Positions 10,948 through 21,444 of a stretch of DNA of 64,000 nt are shown here, one piece after another; the first letter of the stretch is position 1; each line of letters begins with the position of its first letter. The position numbers and the translations under genes are program-made. The stretch lies in the NCBI GenBank assembly GCA_036365455.1, contig JAWQUS010000030.1:4588001-4652000 (forward strand). Reading direction: 5' to 3'. The notes under the pieces are model-generated. The model worked only from the letters and a program-made list of their open reading frames with translations, made no database searches and had not been told where the DNA came from. Source of the DNA: Macrosoma leucophasiata. Its lineage: Eukaryota > Arthropoda > Insecta > Lepidoptera > Hedylidae.

Positions 10948-12928
10948 TAGAATGTTGTACAACTCTGAACAAACACGGACTTGCGAGGTAATATATTATA
11001 TTTACGTTTTCTGAAACACACCTATTTTGTACTGTCTAATTCATTTTTGATCTATAAAGTAGAGATCACTGACATCAAAGCAGAAACTCTTGAGTAAAAC
11101 TTTGACCTCGATTTTCTCCAAAACTATAAGCTTTTCAATTGCCTCATTAGCACTACCTACTAAATAAAACACTACAGAAACAATAACCCCTAACACCCCT
11201 TAAGATTTATTTCTTCACTCTTTAACACGTAGTATATGGTATAACACGAAAAAAGTAACAGATTTCATCCAATTTTGCGAATGATCATGTTATTGAGATT
11301 TCATGCAGAGATATTGTGACCAGTCTAGCGAAGCCCAAGTATCATAGCTATAGTTTTTCACATATTACATTTTCTTCATCTTAGTATGTATGAAACACTA
11401 CAATATGTTTAAGATCAAACAGTTGAAAAACGGATTATCTGCCCTTTCTTTTCGCTTTTGTTAAATAAAACATGACAAGCAAACGGGTTACCAAAAGGTT
11501 CCTTTCTTTTTATCTGTAATAGAAAATGATTATAAGGTATTGTCCAATAAATTGATATGAATAAAAATATTGAGAATGAAAATTGACCGAAACGCGAACA
11601 AGAACTGTCAAAATTTTATTACTTGTAATGTATGTTATGATCAAGTGACAAACAAGTACCTATTCAATGTATGCAATTGAAAATGAGGCACTTATAGTGG
11701 AACATGGAATTCATAGCGCGTCGTGAAAATAGTATACAAAGTCGGAAAATTAAATGGATTTTAAAAGGCAGGCGTTTTCAATAAATATTTTATATTCGTT
11801 ATACTCATATTCTTACTATTCTATCGATTCACCAACTGTTTCTAAGAAAGACCATTTTTATTCCGGAGAGTTAAAATAAAATTAATTACCTGTTCCTGTA
11901 CCTGTTCTGTTAATTAGATTCCCTAGTTAATATTTCAAAGCCTTTTACGTTTTTTATTTTTTTTTCTATACAAATCAATGTATGTAACTTACGCAGATTT
12001 TACGCGAGCTTTAACAACATTTATTATTTAATCGTAACACGATGGAGAAAACTACCGTTTATTGAATTGGAACTATAGGCACTAATTAAACAAATTCTTC
12101 TCTCTTACTTGAATACTCACAGTATGTTTAATAATTATATCAAAAAGTAAATTGATAAAAATATAACTTCTAAGCATTCTAACACTTACGTTGTGTGTCC
12201 TTGTAAGTATACACACAAAGTGAGACCTAAAACGAATATCCTGTAGGTCATACAAAAATATGACCCGATGTGGGAATCGGAAGCCGTCGAATAAAAATAA
12301 AATATGTTATAATTTATGTTTACCTATAGGTAAACATACAATAAATCTTTGTACAGCTAAAAAATGGGCAACGGCAAAACCTATTTTCATTAACATTAAA
12401 TAATATTTGGAAATAGCATCAACAAATCTGTAGAATATTGCTTCAACTGCCCCTAAATCGTGGCCCAGGCTAAATTTTTTGCTAATTACCATTGCAGATA
12501 AGCGGTAAATCACCGTTTCTTAGCTAAATATTAGACCTTAGATAAACCAAATCTCAATTTCTTTTGCAATTGAGGAATAATTTAAATGCGGAGGCGATGC
12601 CGAGTTTGCATTTTAAAGTAAATGGAATTGAAGATCATCTTTATAAAAAATATGTTGGTATACCGAATCTTATTTTTTGTTACGTTTTTGTTTCTAATAC
12701 TTTCATGAACTCTTTTAGTTTCAAGTTTGTTTTAAATGTAAAAATAACCGTCGAGGATTTTATTTTCAATTTATTGACATGGTTTCAAATAATGAAAGAA
12801 TTTTTACAGTGGGAAACATTATAATGCACCATGCTTATAGCTTCACGTTCTATAAGCTTCTATATGACGGACATAACCCATATTTGGAAGTGGTGGTCAT
12901 GCACTCACACAATCTTAGCGCTTTTCAT
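10948..12928. other. AT-rich stretch without recognised features
   Basis: Open frames at 12307-12513 (-), 12564-12824 (+) and 12779-12976 (+) lack motifs. No R1, SINE or Helitron-like copy was seen over nearly 2 kb, which is unusual for this window. Confidence 0.45.
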
Positions 12929-13075
12929 TTTCGGGATGGGCAGCAGCGTCCCGCGATAAAACTGCTGCCAATGTGATCGCCAATCCGCCTGCCGAGGAAT
13001 ATGGCATATCCCCCCTATGAGAAGGCTTTGCTCCAGCAGTGGACGTCTTTCAGCTGATATTATGATGAAAATTAC
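12929..13075 (+). mobile_element. RTE-type LINE 3' end
   Basis: Contains CGATAAAACTGCTGCCA, CGCCAATCCGCCTGCC, and the end signature GCTCCAGCAGTGGACGTC followed by AGCTGATATTATGATGAAA. The tail is a short GAT/TAT microsatellite and there is no poly(A). Confidence 0.75.
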
Positions 13076-13141
13076 TAAGCTTCTACTTAGGTACCTACTG
13101 GATATCACATTCACTCCTCACTCCACATTAGAAAGTTTATT

Positions 13142-13423
13142 TTTACTGGTGGTAGAGCTCCAGTGATGGTGCTCGCGGGCGTAGGCACCACCGCATTACC
13201 TAATATACTTGCCGCTAAATGGTATCTAGTATTCAGCACTATCGTGTTCCGATCAGGTGTTTAATGTATGGCCTTGTATTTTCCGGCACAGAGACACCTT
13301 AGACCTCAGTAGTGGTAACGCATCTGCATTTTGACCTTGGTCTTTGTGTCTATAGGCTGCAGTCATCACTTAACATGAATGTGAACTGCGTGCTTATTTG
13401 GCAATTCCATTACATAAAAAAAA
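13142..13423 (+). repeat. R1, near full length
   Basis: Good reference copy of R1. It runs from TTACTGGTGGTAGAGCTCC through CACCACCGCATTACCTAATA, CAGCACTATCGTGTTCCG and TCTATAGGCTGCAGTCATCA to TTACATAAAAAAAA. Near the head GAGCTCC and GGAGCTC form a hairpin in the best copies (here GAGCTCCAGTGATGGTGCTC). The poly(A) end and variable 5' truncation mean it spreads by reverse transcription. The order of blocks resembles the 3' ends of BMC1-type LINEs of Bombyx as I remember them, so R1 is either a LINE 3' end or a SINE built from one. No coding frame. Confidence 0.85.
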
Positions 13424-13526
13424 GTCCTCCTATATTCTCTGACTGTATGTATGCGCTAATCTCGGAAAGTTGTGAACGGATTTTGCTCCTGTTTGAAATG
13501 TTGAAAAGACTAAGTTTTATATCAAA

Positions 13527-14099
13527 ACTAGCTGTCCCGGCTAACTTTATATCGCCCTAGAAAATAAAAAAAAAATGTCCAAAAATGTTATGAAAAATAG
13601 ATGTTGGCCGATTCTCAGACCTACCCAATATGCTCACAAAATTTCATGAGAATCTGTCCAGCCGTTTCGGAGGAGTATGGCAACGAAAACTGTGACACGA
13701 GAATTTTATATACTAGCTGTCGCGGCAAACTTCGTTTCGCCCTAGAAAATTAAAAAAAAAAAATGTCCAAAAATGTTATGAAAAACAGATGTTGGCCGAT
13801 TCTCAGACCTACTGAATATGCATGCAAAATTTGGTTAAAATCGGTCCAGCCGTTTCGGAGGAGTTCAAGTTCGAACACCGTGACACGAGAATTTTATATA
13901 TTAGACTAGCTGTCCCGGCAAACTTCGTATCGCCCTAGAAAATTAAAAAAAAAAATGTCCAAAAATGTTATGAAAAATAGATGTTGGCCGATTCTCAGAC
14001 CTACTGAATATGCATGCAAAATTTGGTTAAAATCGGTCCAGCCGTTTCGGAGGAGTTCAAGTTCGAACACCGTGACACGAGAATTTTATATATTAGAGA
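13527..14099 (-). mobile_element. Three head-to-tail Helitron-like elements
   Basis: Units at 13527-13711, 13712-13904 and 13905-14099 (185, 193 and about 195 bp). On the minus strand each starts near TCTAATATATAAAATTCTCG, carries GGCTGGACCGATTTTAA and ends GCCGGGACAGCTAG. The outer flanks are A at the 5' side and T after CTAG, as expected for Helitron insertion between A and T. Units 2 and 3 are closest. No Rep/helicase coding: non-autonomous. The tandem arrangement fits rolling-circle transposition. Confidence 0.8.
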
Positions 14100-14111
14100 T
14101 AACAATATTGT

Positions 14112-14157
14112 ACTTAGGCAGAGGTAAATGCATTCAAACATACATACAAACACGCAT
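14112..14157 (-). repeat. T1 SINE fragment
   Basis: TAGGCAGAGGTAAATGCATT then AAACATACATACAAACAC matches the internal 3' part of T1 at 51120-51160. Confidence 0.5.
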
Positions 14158-14159
14158 AA

Positions 14160-14912
14160 TTTATAAATCTTTGCAAATAGGTAGTCGAGTAGCAAAATAC
14201 TTAAATCTCAAACCACCCGTGTTAATGTTTGAAGATTCATAACTTCACTTAAAACGGTTGAATTGCTCTCAACTGAGATAATATTTCGTTTACAATATAA
14301 TGAACGCAGGATGTTGCGAAAACTTTACACAAAGAGGTTGCTTGTCATTTGAAGGTTATTTAGTTATTTAGTAGTCGGTGGAAATGTCTAAGAGTAGTTC
14401 AAAGTAGTTTAGAATAAGTTCGTTGTGAGAATTAGTTGTTGGCTTTGTCCTCAATTAGTTACTTCTCTATTTATAAAAATGAAATGACGTTTGTTAGTAA
14501 AACCCACGGTTGATTAGGCTATTTTTAATTTTTCAAAGCAGGTAGATGTCTAAACAAGTTTTGAAGGTGAGAAAATATGAAGAGATTTTTAGGGAAAATA
14601 GTAAAAAAATCTGATACAAATATCTTGTATTTGTCACTATCACTTATCATCAATAGACGCATTCCGCAAAACCACAGACCAATCAGCCTTTTGGTTCCAT
14701 AGTCGATGCGCAAAACATTTGAATTTCTCCAGTGATGTTGATTTTAAAGTCCCATGTAAAAAAAGAGAATTTTTTTTGTAATGCAACGAAAATTCTTATA
14801 AATCCTGAACGCCCAAAGATGACGCTGAGGATCATTATCAATAGCTTACAACCCTTGCTTGGTTGCCATAATAATAATAATACAATTATTTAATAATTAA
14901 AAAAAATATATG
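14160..14912. other. No gene recognised
   Basis: AT-rich. A minus-strand open frame of 62 codons at 14525-14713 has no motif. Confidence 0.4.
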
Positions 14913-14992
14913 TGGAATAATAATGGCAACTCTTGAGACGTCCCACTGCTGGGCACGAGTCTCTCCCCGTTTTGAGGGGAGGCCTGGAGCTA
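14913..14992 (-). mobile_element. S5 SINE 3' fragment
   Basis: In window orientation AATAATAATGGCAACTC, GTCCCACTGCTGGGCACG and GGGGAGGCCTGGAGCT match the last 80 bp of S5. The copy is strongly 5'-truncated. Confidence 0.8.
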
Positions 14993-15149
14993 CGTCTTGG
15001 TCACGTTGGTTACCATATCCAGGATCTATTCTAAATCCTCGCAGTAGCTGGCCTCAGAGGCAACTCAGACCTCTAAAGCTATCGCTTTTAATATTATGTA
15101 TGATTAAGGACGTTTTATCATCGATTCTTATTAAAAACTCGTTAAATAA

Positions 15150-15472
15150 TCGGCACAGAAGGCTTCGGGACGTGATGACTCCATCACCGTCTAGTGGAGG
15201 ATTCTTGGGCTAGTTCAATTAGTCAAATGAACAACGGCGGTCACACCGTGGCAATAGCGGTGTTGTAAATATAACAACGTGGGATGGGCTGCAGCATCCC
15301 ACGATAAAAATACTCCACTGCGATTGCCAATCCGCCTGCCAAGCTTAGCGATTATGGTATTTTCTCCCCTAATGACGCACTACACTCTTGTGACGACGCC
15401 CGTCTTTGGGGAAGGTTTTGTCCAGCTGTAAACGGTCTTTAGCTTGTTGTGATGAAACATTCGGCGTCAAAA
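15150..15472 (+). mobile_element. RTE-type LINE 3' UTR and tail
   Basis: Longest of the RTE ends: CTTCGGGACGTGATGACTCC, GTCCAGCTGTAAACGG and TTAGCTTGTTGTGATGAAA. Coding sequence would lie upstream but is gone. Confidence 0.7.
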
Positions 15473-15474
15473 AA

Positions 15475-15988
15475 CGCCTCACCAAATAAACACCCATACA
15501 TACATGTAAATCGAAAGGTCAAATGCTACTATAGTAAAACAGACCCCAACTCTTTGCAAAGGGTCTATAAGCGATTAACTAAGACATCATTCACATTGGC
15601 ATGACATTCAACTATAGGCAACAACTCGTCCCCGTTATTTTTAGCCTCGAATCCTTTGAAGGCCAAGTCCTAATCTGATAAAGGAGTTGCCCAAACGACA
15701 CACTGTCCGACCAATCGTCTTAGTCATTGTTCAACGAACAATGGCTGGGATTGCTCTAATATGCCCCTTTGTACGACATCCGGCGACCAACTACCAAAGA
15801 CTTTCAACAGTTAGGAGATAAGAGTGTTTGTGAGTTCTAAGCTGAACTGGGGCTTGACCGCCTAAAGTTAGGGCTTTGGTTCTTCCCAATAGTAATATTC
15901 TATGCATACTCGTACATATTATAAAACGAAGTCCCCCCGCTGCGTCTGCCTGTCTGTTTGCGTTAAACTCTTTGAGACTACTTTGAGT
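15475..15988. other. No gene recognised
   Basis: Unique-looking sequence of mixed composition. The minus-strand frame at 15791-15997 has no motif. Confidence 0.4.
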
Positions 15989-16246
15989 TACATGCAAACA
16001 CCCCCGATTCGGCGGTTACGTTTTTGCCCATGTTACAGGTAGTTAGCCTGTTGACATATCTGGGCACATTACCAAACTCTGAGGGAAATTTTCAGAAAAC
16101 TGAAAAATCCCAATGGAATTAGAGATAAGGGATTTTAGACTTTACCTACCCATTATATATTTACACGTTATTTCTGAAAGCCGGACTCGGTCATCGAACC
16201 TAGGACTTAGTAGTAGTGGCCTGCTACCACTAGACTACCGAGGCAA
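15989..16246 (-). mobile_element. T1 tRNA-derived SINE, 3'-truncated
   Basis: The tRNA-like head is at the right: TGCCTCGGTAGTCTAGTGGT on the minus strand, box B as AGGTTCGATGACC. The 3' third is missing in window orientation before 15989. More diverged than the copies at 51074 and 58460. Confidence 0.75.
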
Positions 16247-16268
16247 TTATTATTGATATAATATTGTA

Positions 16269-16542
16269 TTTTTTTATGTAATGTATGTGGCAAACAAGCA
16301 TGCAGTTCACATTGATGTTAAGTGATGACTGCAGTCTATAGACACTTACATGAAGTCCAAGGTCAAAAGGCAGATGCGTTACCACTTCTGAGTCCTAAGG
16401 TGTTATGCCTCTGTGCCGTAAATTACAGGGCTCTACATTACCACCTGACCGGAACACGATAGTGCTGAACACTACCATTTAGCGGCAAGTATACTAGGTA
16501 ATGCTGCCGAACTCCGTCACTGGAGCTCTATCATCAGTAAAT
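16269..16542 (-). repeat. R1, near full length
   Basis: Complete from poly(T) to GGAGCTCTATCATCAGTAAA in window orientation. It has a short deletion in the GCGGTGGTGCCTACGCC region. Confidence 0.85.
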
Positions 16543-17410
16543 ATATAAAAATTGTTCCCTATTACTCTTACAGGTTGTTTTCTTTATTTATTAAGGCACT
16601 CTATCCACAGCTTAACTCACGTAACTAGCACATCAATTGCATTTGACATTTTCTTGCTTCTATCATCCCTTTTGGCTTATCCACTGTCAAGGTGGATTGG
16701 GGTCAAATAGAGAACACTTTGAAAACTGAACCTTTTCTATCCAACTGATGAAAGATTTCAGTTTTGTGTGTAAGCAGCCTCATACAGTCAGTGTTGTTTG
16801 TTTTGTTTCAGCTTTGACTTTAGTGTCAAAGGTTCTGTGTTGCTGTTAGTGGGAGTACATCAAGCGATGTAATTAAAACGAGTTTATTATGACTATAGGC
16901 TGGAAGTATTAACGGATGCGAGTAAATAATAAATATTTAGGAAAAGCGGCAACGAAAATTACGAACTTTTTAAAAGTACTTTTGGCCGTGTTGTTTTATT
17001 TATTAGGCACTGATTTAATAGCTCAACACACAACAAATAATTTTAGATTAAGTGAATGTAAATTTTTACAAAAACTTAAACTTTAACAAATATCTTGGTG
17101 CAACCGAATCTAAATGCATTTGACGTTTCTTCTCATCCCCTTTGGCTTATCCACTCACTGTCGAAAACGATTGGGGTCAAATATGGAAAGCTTTGAAAAC
17201 TCGATCTTTTCTACCCAACACTTGAAGAATGCTTGAAGATTTTCTGCAATATGTTGTTTGGTTTCAGCTTTGACTTTACTGGCGAAGGTTCTGCTCTTAG
17301 CACGTTGCTCGTGTACCAATCGAGGTAATGAAGACGAGAACTTTGTTTTATTATATCTTTACGTATTAACGAATGATAGATAATAAAAAAGACTAAATAA
17401 TTCTAACTAT

Positions 17411-17780
17411 TAAATAATAATTGAAGCGCGCATGGCCCAGCGGCTGGTGTATATCGTAAGCGATCTACTCGGTTAAGCACTACGGGCGCGGTCGGGTAGT
17501 GTGATGGGTGACCACTAGTGGCAAATTAAATGCGCGTTTCCGTGCTTCGGAGGGCACGTTAAGCCGTTGGTCCCGGTTGCTATCGATAGATAGCAGTCGT
17601 TAAACCTTGTTGGAGGCCTTATGGTTTGAAAACATCCGACAGCGAGTTGGTCACTAACCCACCCACCTTCACCAATCCGCATTGGAGCAGCGTGGTGGAG
17701 TAAGCTCCAGGCCTCCCCCCAAAAAAAGGGAGAGACTCGTGCCCAGCAGTGGGACGTATAATGGGTTGCCATTATTATTT
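17411..17780 (+). mobile_element. S5 SINE, full length, 14-bp TSD
   Basis: Complete copy including the 5S-like head (GTTAAGCACTACGGGCGCGG, GTGATGGGTGACCACTAGTG). It is flanked by ATAATTCTAACTAT at 17397-17410 and 17781-17794. It sits inside the spacer between the second and third unit of the local array. Confidence 0.88.
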
Positions 17781-17883
17781 ATAATTCTAACTATGACAAA
17801 ATTTGTTCAATTTTATTAGTATAATTAATTGTTTTATATTATTTCGCATTAACGCATGCTTGTGAAATATATTTTATTTAAAG

Positions 17884-18016
17884 AAAAATGGAAAGAAAAA
17901 TTTGACTTCAGGTGAGACTCAAACTCGCGGCCTACTGGGAATCTAGTCCAGCCGCTCTTCCTATTGAGCTACTGAATTCCTGCCCGATTTGTCACATCTT
18001 TCGGGCAGGATTAGTA
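17884..18016 (-). mobile_element. T3 tRNA-like repeat
   Basis: Minus-strand copy of the element at 46380-46500, sharing both the tRNA-like part and the flanks (GACAAATCGGGCAGGA before, AATTTTTCTTTCCATTTTTC after). Shared flanks show that this is a repeat and not an independent tRNA gene. The acceptor stem here has a mismatch (GAATTCAG). Confidence 0.75.
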
Positions 18017-18689
18017 TAGCTACTCCTTACTTGCTTTTTACATGCCTTTGCCTTATCCACTCACTGTCAAGGCGGATTGGGGTCAAATAGGGAACGCTTT
18101 GAAAACTGAATCTTTTCTATCCAACTGTTGAGGGAATTTTGCTTTGTGTGTAAGCAGCCTCATGTAGTAAAGTGATGTTGTTGGTTTTGTTTCAACTTTG
18201 ACTTTAGAACCGAAGAATCTCATTCTACTTCGATGTTGAGTTACAAGTTACTTATCTTCTGTGGGTGAAATATTTTCATTGAGAATAGAAGGGTTCCGTC
18301 ATTCTCAACTGGATGAAATGTTTCATAAATAAACTAGAGATTTTAAACTAAGATTTTGTTCCATTTTTCTATAAATTAGAAGTAATTTCGCAATAACACG
18401 TGCGGGTGAAGACCCGTTCGTCGGCGGTAAATACATAAAAATAATAATCAACACACCGATTTTCAAACGAAAACTTAGAAGTCCACAAATTACTCCTTTC
18501 CAAAATATTTGTTACCTATGTCACAAACTGTTGCAAACTCATCTATCTTACTTAAGTAACAAGTAACTGATCCCCGTTAAAGTATTTTCGTCAACAACAC
18601 AAAGTTTATGATCAAGTAACTGGATGACATGTTTTACAAATATGTAAACTAGAAGTAATATGCACAGCTAATAGTTTGTAATCCTCCCG

Positions 18690-19115
18690 TACTTTGTTAA
18701 CGGGGGTAAGTTGTAAATCTCAAGTACAAAGCTTGCGATACTTGTACTGGGTGAATCATGGGGCATATTGAAGGATAAAATAATTCAGGATTACATACAA
18801 TCTTCATAATATATATATCGGCAGGTGGCCTCTCCAGTCCGGACATCAAGGTAGTGTTGTCTGCGTGTCTTCCCATAAGCCGATACGTTTTTCGTGTTTG
18901 TGAGCGTCCGTAGGTGGGTACTCGAGCGGGTGATGAGTTGATGACATAAAGCACATGGTTCGGCAGAAGATGAAGCAAGAGTCGTATATTGCCAAAGATA
19001 CGCCCATTCGATTACGCCGGCAGAGAAGAACGGGCAAGAAACTCTTACGACCGGGGATACAATTGCCGGGATACAAATGTTCATTGCACAATGTAAATCT
19101 CTTCTGCCAATCAAT
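18690..19115. other. Unassigned GC-richer segment
   Basis: More GC-rich than its surroundings, with overlapping minus-strand frames of 81-107 codons. No protein family or repeat partner is recognised. It may be an exon, a decayed element or noncoding DNA. Confidence 0.3.
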
Positions 19116-19199
19116 TTAGTACTACGCGATTAGTTACTATCTCTCGTTTACCACTATTACTATGTATAACTTGAATCTAGATGATTTAATCATACTCAT

Positions 19200-19471
19200 A
19201 TATAAGTTCGTTACGATTCTTTAAATTAACATAACTTTTTAATTTCTGAACCGATTCACATGAATTAAACACTAAATGTTAAGTGAAACTTACCACAATA
19301 TATAAACCGCAAATTGAATAAGTCGTTTCTGATATTAGCGTGCACAAACACACAGACAAACAGACATTTTTCCGGGATAAAAAGTACCCAGTGTTGTGCG
19401 CCAAAGGTTAAAGTATAATCATACCAAGTTTCATTGTAATCGGACTTGTAGTTTTTATGTGATGCTTGACA

Positions 19472-19504
<33 letters not shown>

Positions 19505-19540
19505 AAATTTTCTAATCACATATTAGTAACATCCCCTGGT
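19200..19540 (-). mobile_element. Helitron-like family with CTGT microsatellite
   Basis: Matches 55735-56085 in reverse over about 330 bp: (CTGT)n, then AAGCATCACAT, CCGATTACGATGAAACTTGG, CACTGGGTACTTTT and GTGCACGCTAAT. The bodies are clearly homologous; ends are not well defined, so the Helitron assignment rests on resemblance to other members. Confidence 0.5.
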
Positions 19541-19744
19541 ATTTATTTTGCAATATTTTTAATGTACAGAATTTACGCTTCCACAGATTTATTATAAGTA
19601 CAGATTTTCTAATTCTCCAGTTCAACAGTCAAGTGTCATTGATGACACTTGTCGACTTGTCGATCAAGTTACTGGGTATGTTTAGTACTTTGATTAGGAC
19701 TTTCTATAATCATTGGTTTAGTCAGCTCAGTACGTTCGTGTTCT

Positions 19745-19957
19745 CTATCCCCGACATAAAAATTACGTGTCACGGTGTTTGTCCGCGATGGACTCCAAAA
19801 CTACTTAAACGATTTTAATTTAACTTTCGCATCGTGTGCGGTTTGATCCAACTTAAGAGATATGATCGTTTATATCTTAATTTATTGTCAAAATATTATA
19901 TTAGTACCTAAATTGCACCCGTGCGAAACGGGTGCGGGCCGCTACCAATAAAAAAAA
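19745..19957 (+). mobile_element. Helitron-like element, 3' part
   Basis: Contains GTGTCACGGTGTTTGTCCGC, GGACTCCAAAACTACTTAAA and TTTGATCCAACTTAAGAGAT, then a terminal hairpin GCACCCGT-gcgaa-ACGGGTGC and GGGCCGCTA. The final G of CTAG is changed. Typical layout of non-autonomous lepidopteran Helitrons. Confidence 0.6.
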
Positions 19958-20547
19958 TCAACGGTAAACTGAAAACGGGTGATAGGCCAAGTCATGACAG
20001 TTATTAGAAAAGTGTGAAGAAAAATATTTGTCATAAAATACATTTTTAATATTATAATATATAAGACTACAAATATTACTTTTTTGATTTTTTTTCTGTA
20101 TTGTAGTCATGACTAACCCTTCTGTAAATTACAGTTCATAATTTTAAAAAAAATCACCCAATTTTATTCGTCTATACCTACTGTAAAAAAAATACTACAA
20201 TGTTTTGGCAAGTATCTAACTTCAAAAGATGGCGCATTCTTAATCTGGATTTAAAATATTTTTGTTTGCGTACTGCATCCGTGGCCGTTTTGCAACTTGA
20301 CCATCTACTTGTATAAGGCCCCTTACAAAAATATCTCCTTACCTTCCCCATTGAATGCATTCACAACTAAAGGACACCGAATACAATTTGCGCACAAATT
20401 ATCACGCAACCCGAATTAATTTGCAAATTAACCCTACCCAAAACATTTGTTACCAAAGTAACAAACTGTCGGAAACTCATCGGGCTTCGAGTTACAAGTT
20501 ACCGGTTTCCGTTAGAGTGTGCTCGTCAACAAAGGAAGGATTACAGC

Positions 20548-20852
20548 CATAGAGATACACGGGCCACCGGCTGCGGCGGACCGGAGGGGAGTATGGCTAG
20601 TAGAGTAGTAAAAATACAAGCACAAATGTTCCTATACTTGTCGTTTATATGTTTAAATGTATGTGTGAAATGCTTTATGTATTTTTTAAAGTCAAGGTGT
20701 GAGTTCCGTATTATAAGACGATTTTTGTAGTGTGTGTGTCTGTGTCACACGTATTTCGCCCCTCAAAAATGACAGACTGTTTTGCATCGGTAATAAAGGC
20801 TATGCCATCTCCCCTCCGCTCCGCCGCGGTTGGTGGCCCGTGTTGCTCTATG
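20548..20852. mobile_element. M1: hAT-like MITE, complete, 8-bp TSD
   Basis: 305 bp with inverted ends: CATAGAGATACACGGGCCAC at the left and GTGGCCCGTGTTGCTCTATG at the right, the inverted region extending through GGAGGGGAG about 45 bp in. It is flanked by ATTACAGC on both sides (20540-20547, 20853-20860). Eight-bp duplications point to the hAT superfamily. The interior is AT-rich and noncoding with GTGTGTGTCTGTGTCACAC. A related uninterrupted sequence at about 22182-22205 shows the empty site. Confidence 0.9.
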
Positions 20853-21318
20853 ATTACAGCGAAGTAACTGGATAACGTATCTCGCAAAAACATACATCGA
20901 GATAGGTACTACTCCATAATCTCCTTGTCTCCATTTATGGTGATAAGATGTTCTCGCAAAAGAACAATAACACATGGAAAACTTGTGTTACATCATTTCT
21001 TCCGGATGAATAGGGATATACAGGAATGGAAAAGAATTCATTTTAGTATACCCCGATTCAGGGATCAAACTTCCACCACAGTTTAAAATTTCAACAAAAA
21101 AAGGATCTCTCACAAATGCGCTCAAACATATTATTAGTTTGCAAAATCTCTATATTTTATTTCAGCGCGTAAGCCTACAAAGCACAAGTGGAAAGTTTGG
21201 GTTAGTAGAATAAAACGAAATAAACAACAGATCAAAACTAATTTGTTGACATAAAAATAAGAAATAGGTGTTTATTTTGTGGACCTATCGTAATATTGCC
21301 CATGTCATGATATCGCCT

Positions 21319-21444
21319 CTTTACAAGAATAATGTGACATTTCATATAGAACGATTTAGATGAAATTTCACGTTATTCTTGTTAGAATAATGTTGCATTT
21401 CATAAAGAACGATTTAGATGAAATGTCACCTTATTCTTGTAAAG
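21319..21444. repeat. Nested inverted repeat
   Basis: Outer arms CTTTACAAGAATAATGTGAC and its near complement ending TTATTCTTGTAAAG. The interior is itself a tandem pair of palindromes (ATTTCAT...AACGATTTAGATGAAAT twice). It could be a foldback MITE or a tandemly doubled hairpin. No target duplication identified. Confidence 0.7.

Larger units (their letters stand above)
16640..18250 (+). repeat. Three diverged copies of an unknown unit
   Basis: Cores at 16648-16865, 17117-17335 and 18034-18245 share GGCTTATCCACTCACTGTC, GATTGGGGTCAAATA, TTTGAAAACT, TTTTCTA(T/C)CCAAC and TTTCAGCTTTGACTTTA. Core spacing is about 470 bp for 1 to 2. The 917 bp between 2 and 3 shrinks to about 440 bp when the S5 and T3 insertions between them are removed, so this is an old tandem array with a period near 460 bp. 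Function and origin unknown; no coding frame. Confidence 0.6.

Noticed and set aside
18791..19114. 107-codon minus-strand gene
   Set aside because: Three overlapping frames of similar length and no motif; not enough to call a gene.
20000..20160. TIR element around GTCATGAC words
   Set aside because: The inverted match is short and gapped; no flanking duplication or second copy was seen.
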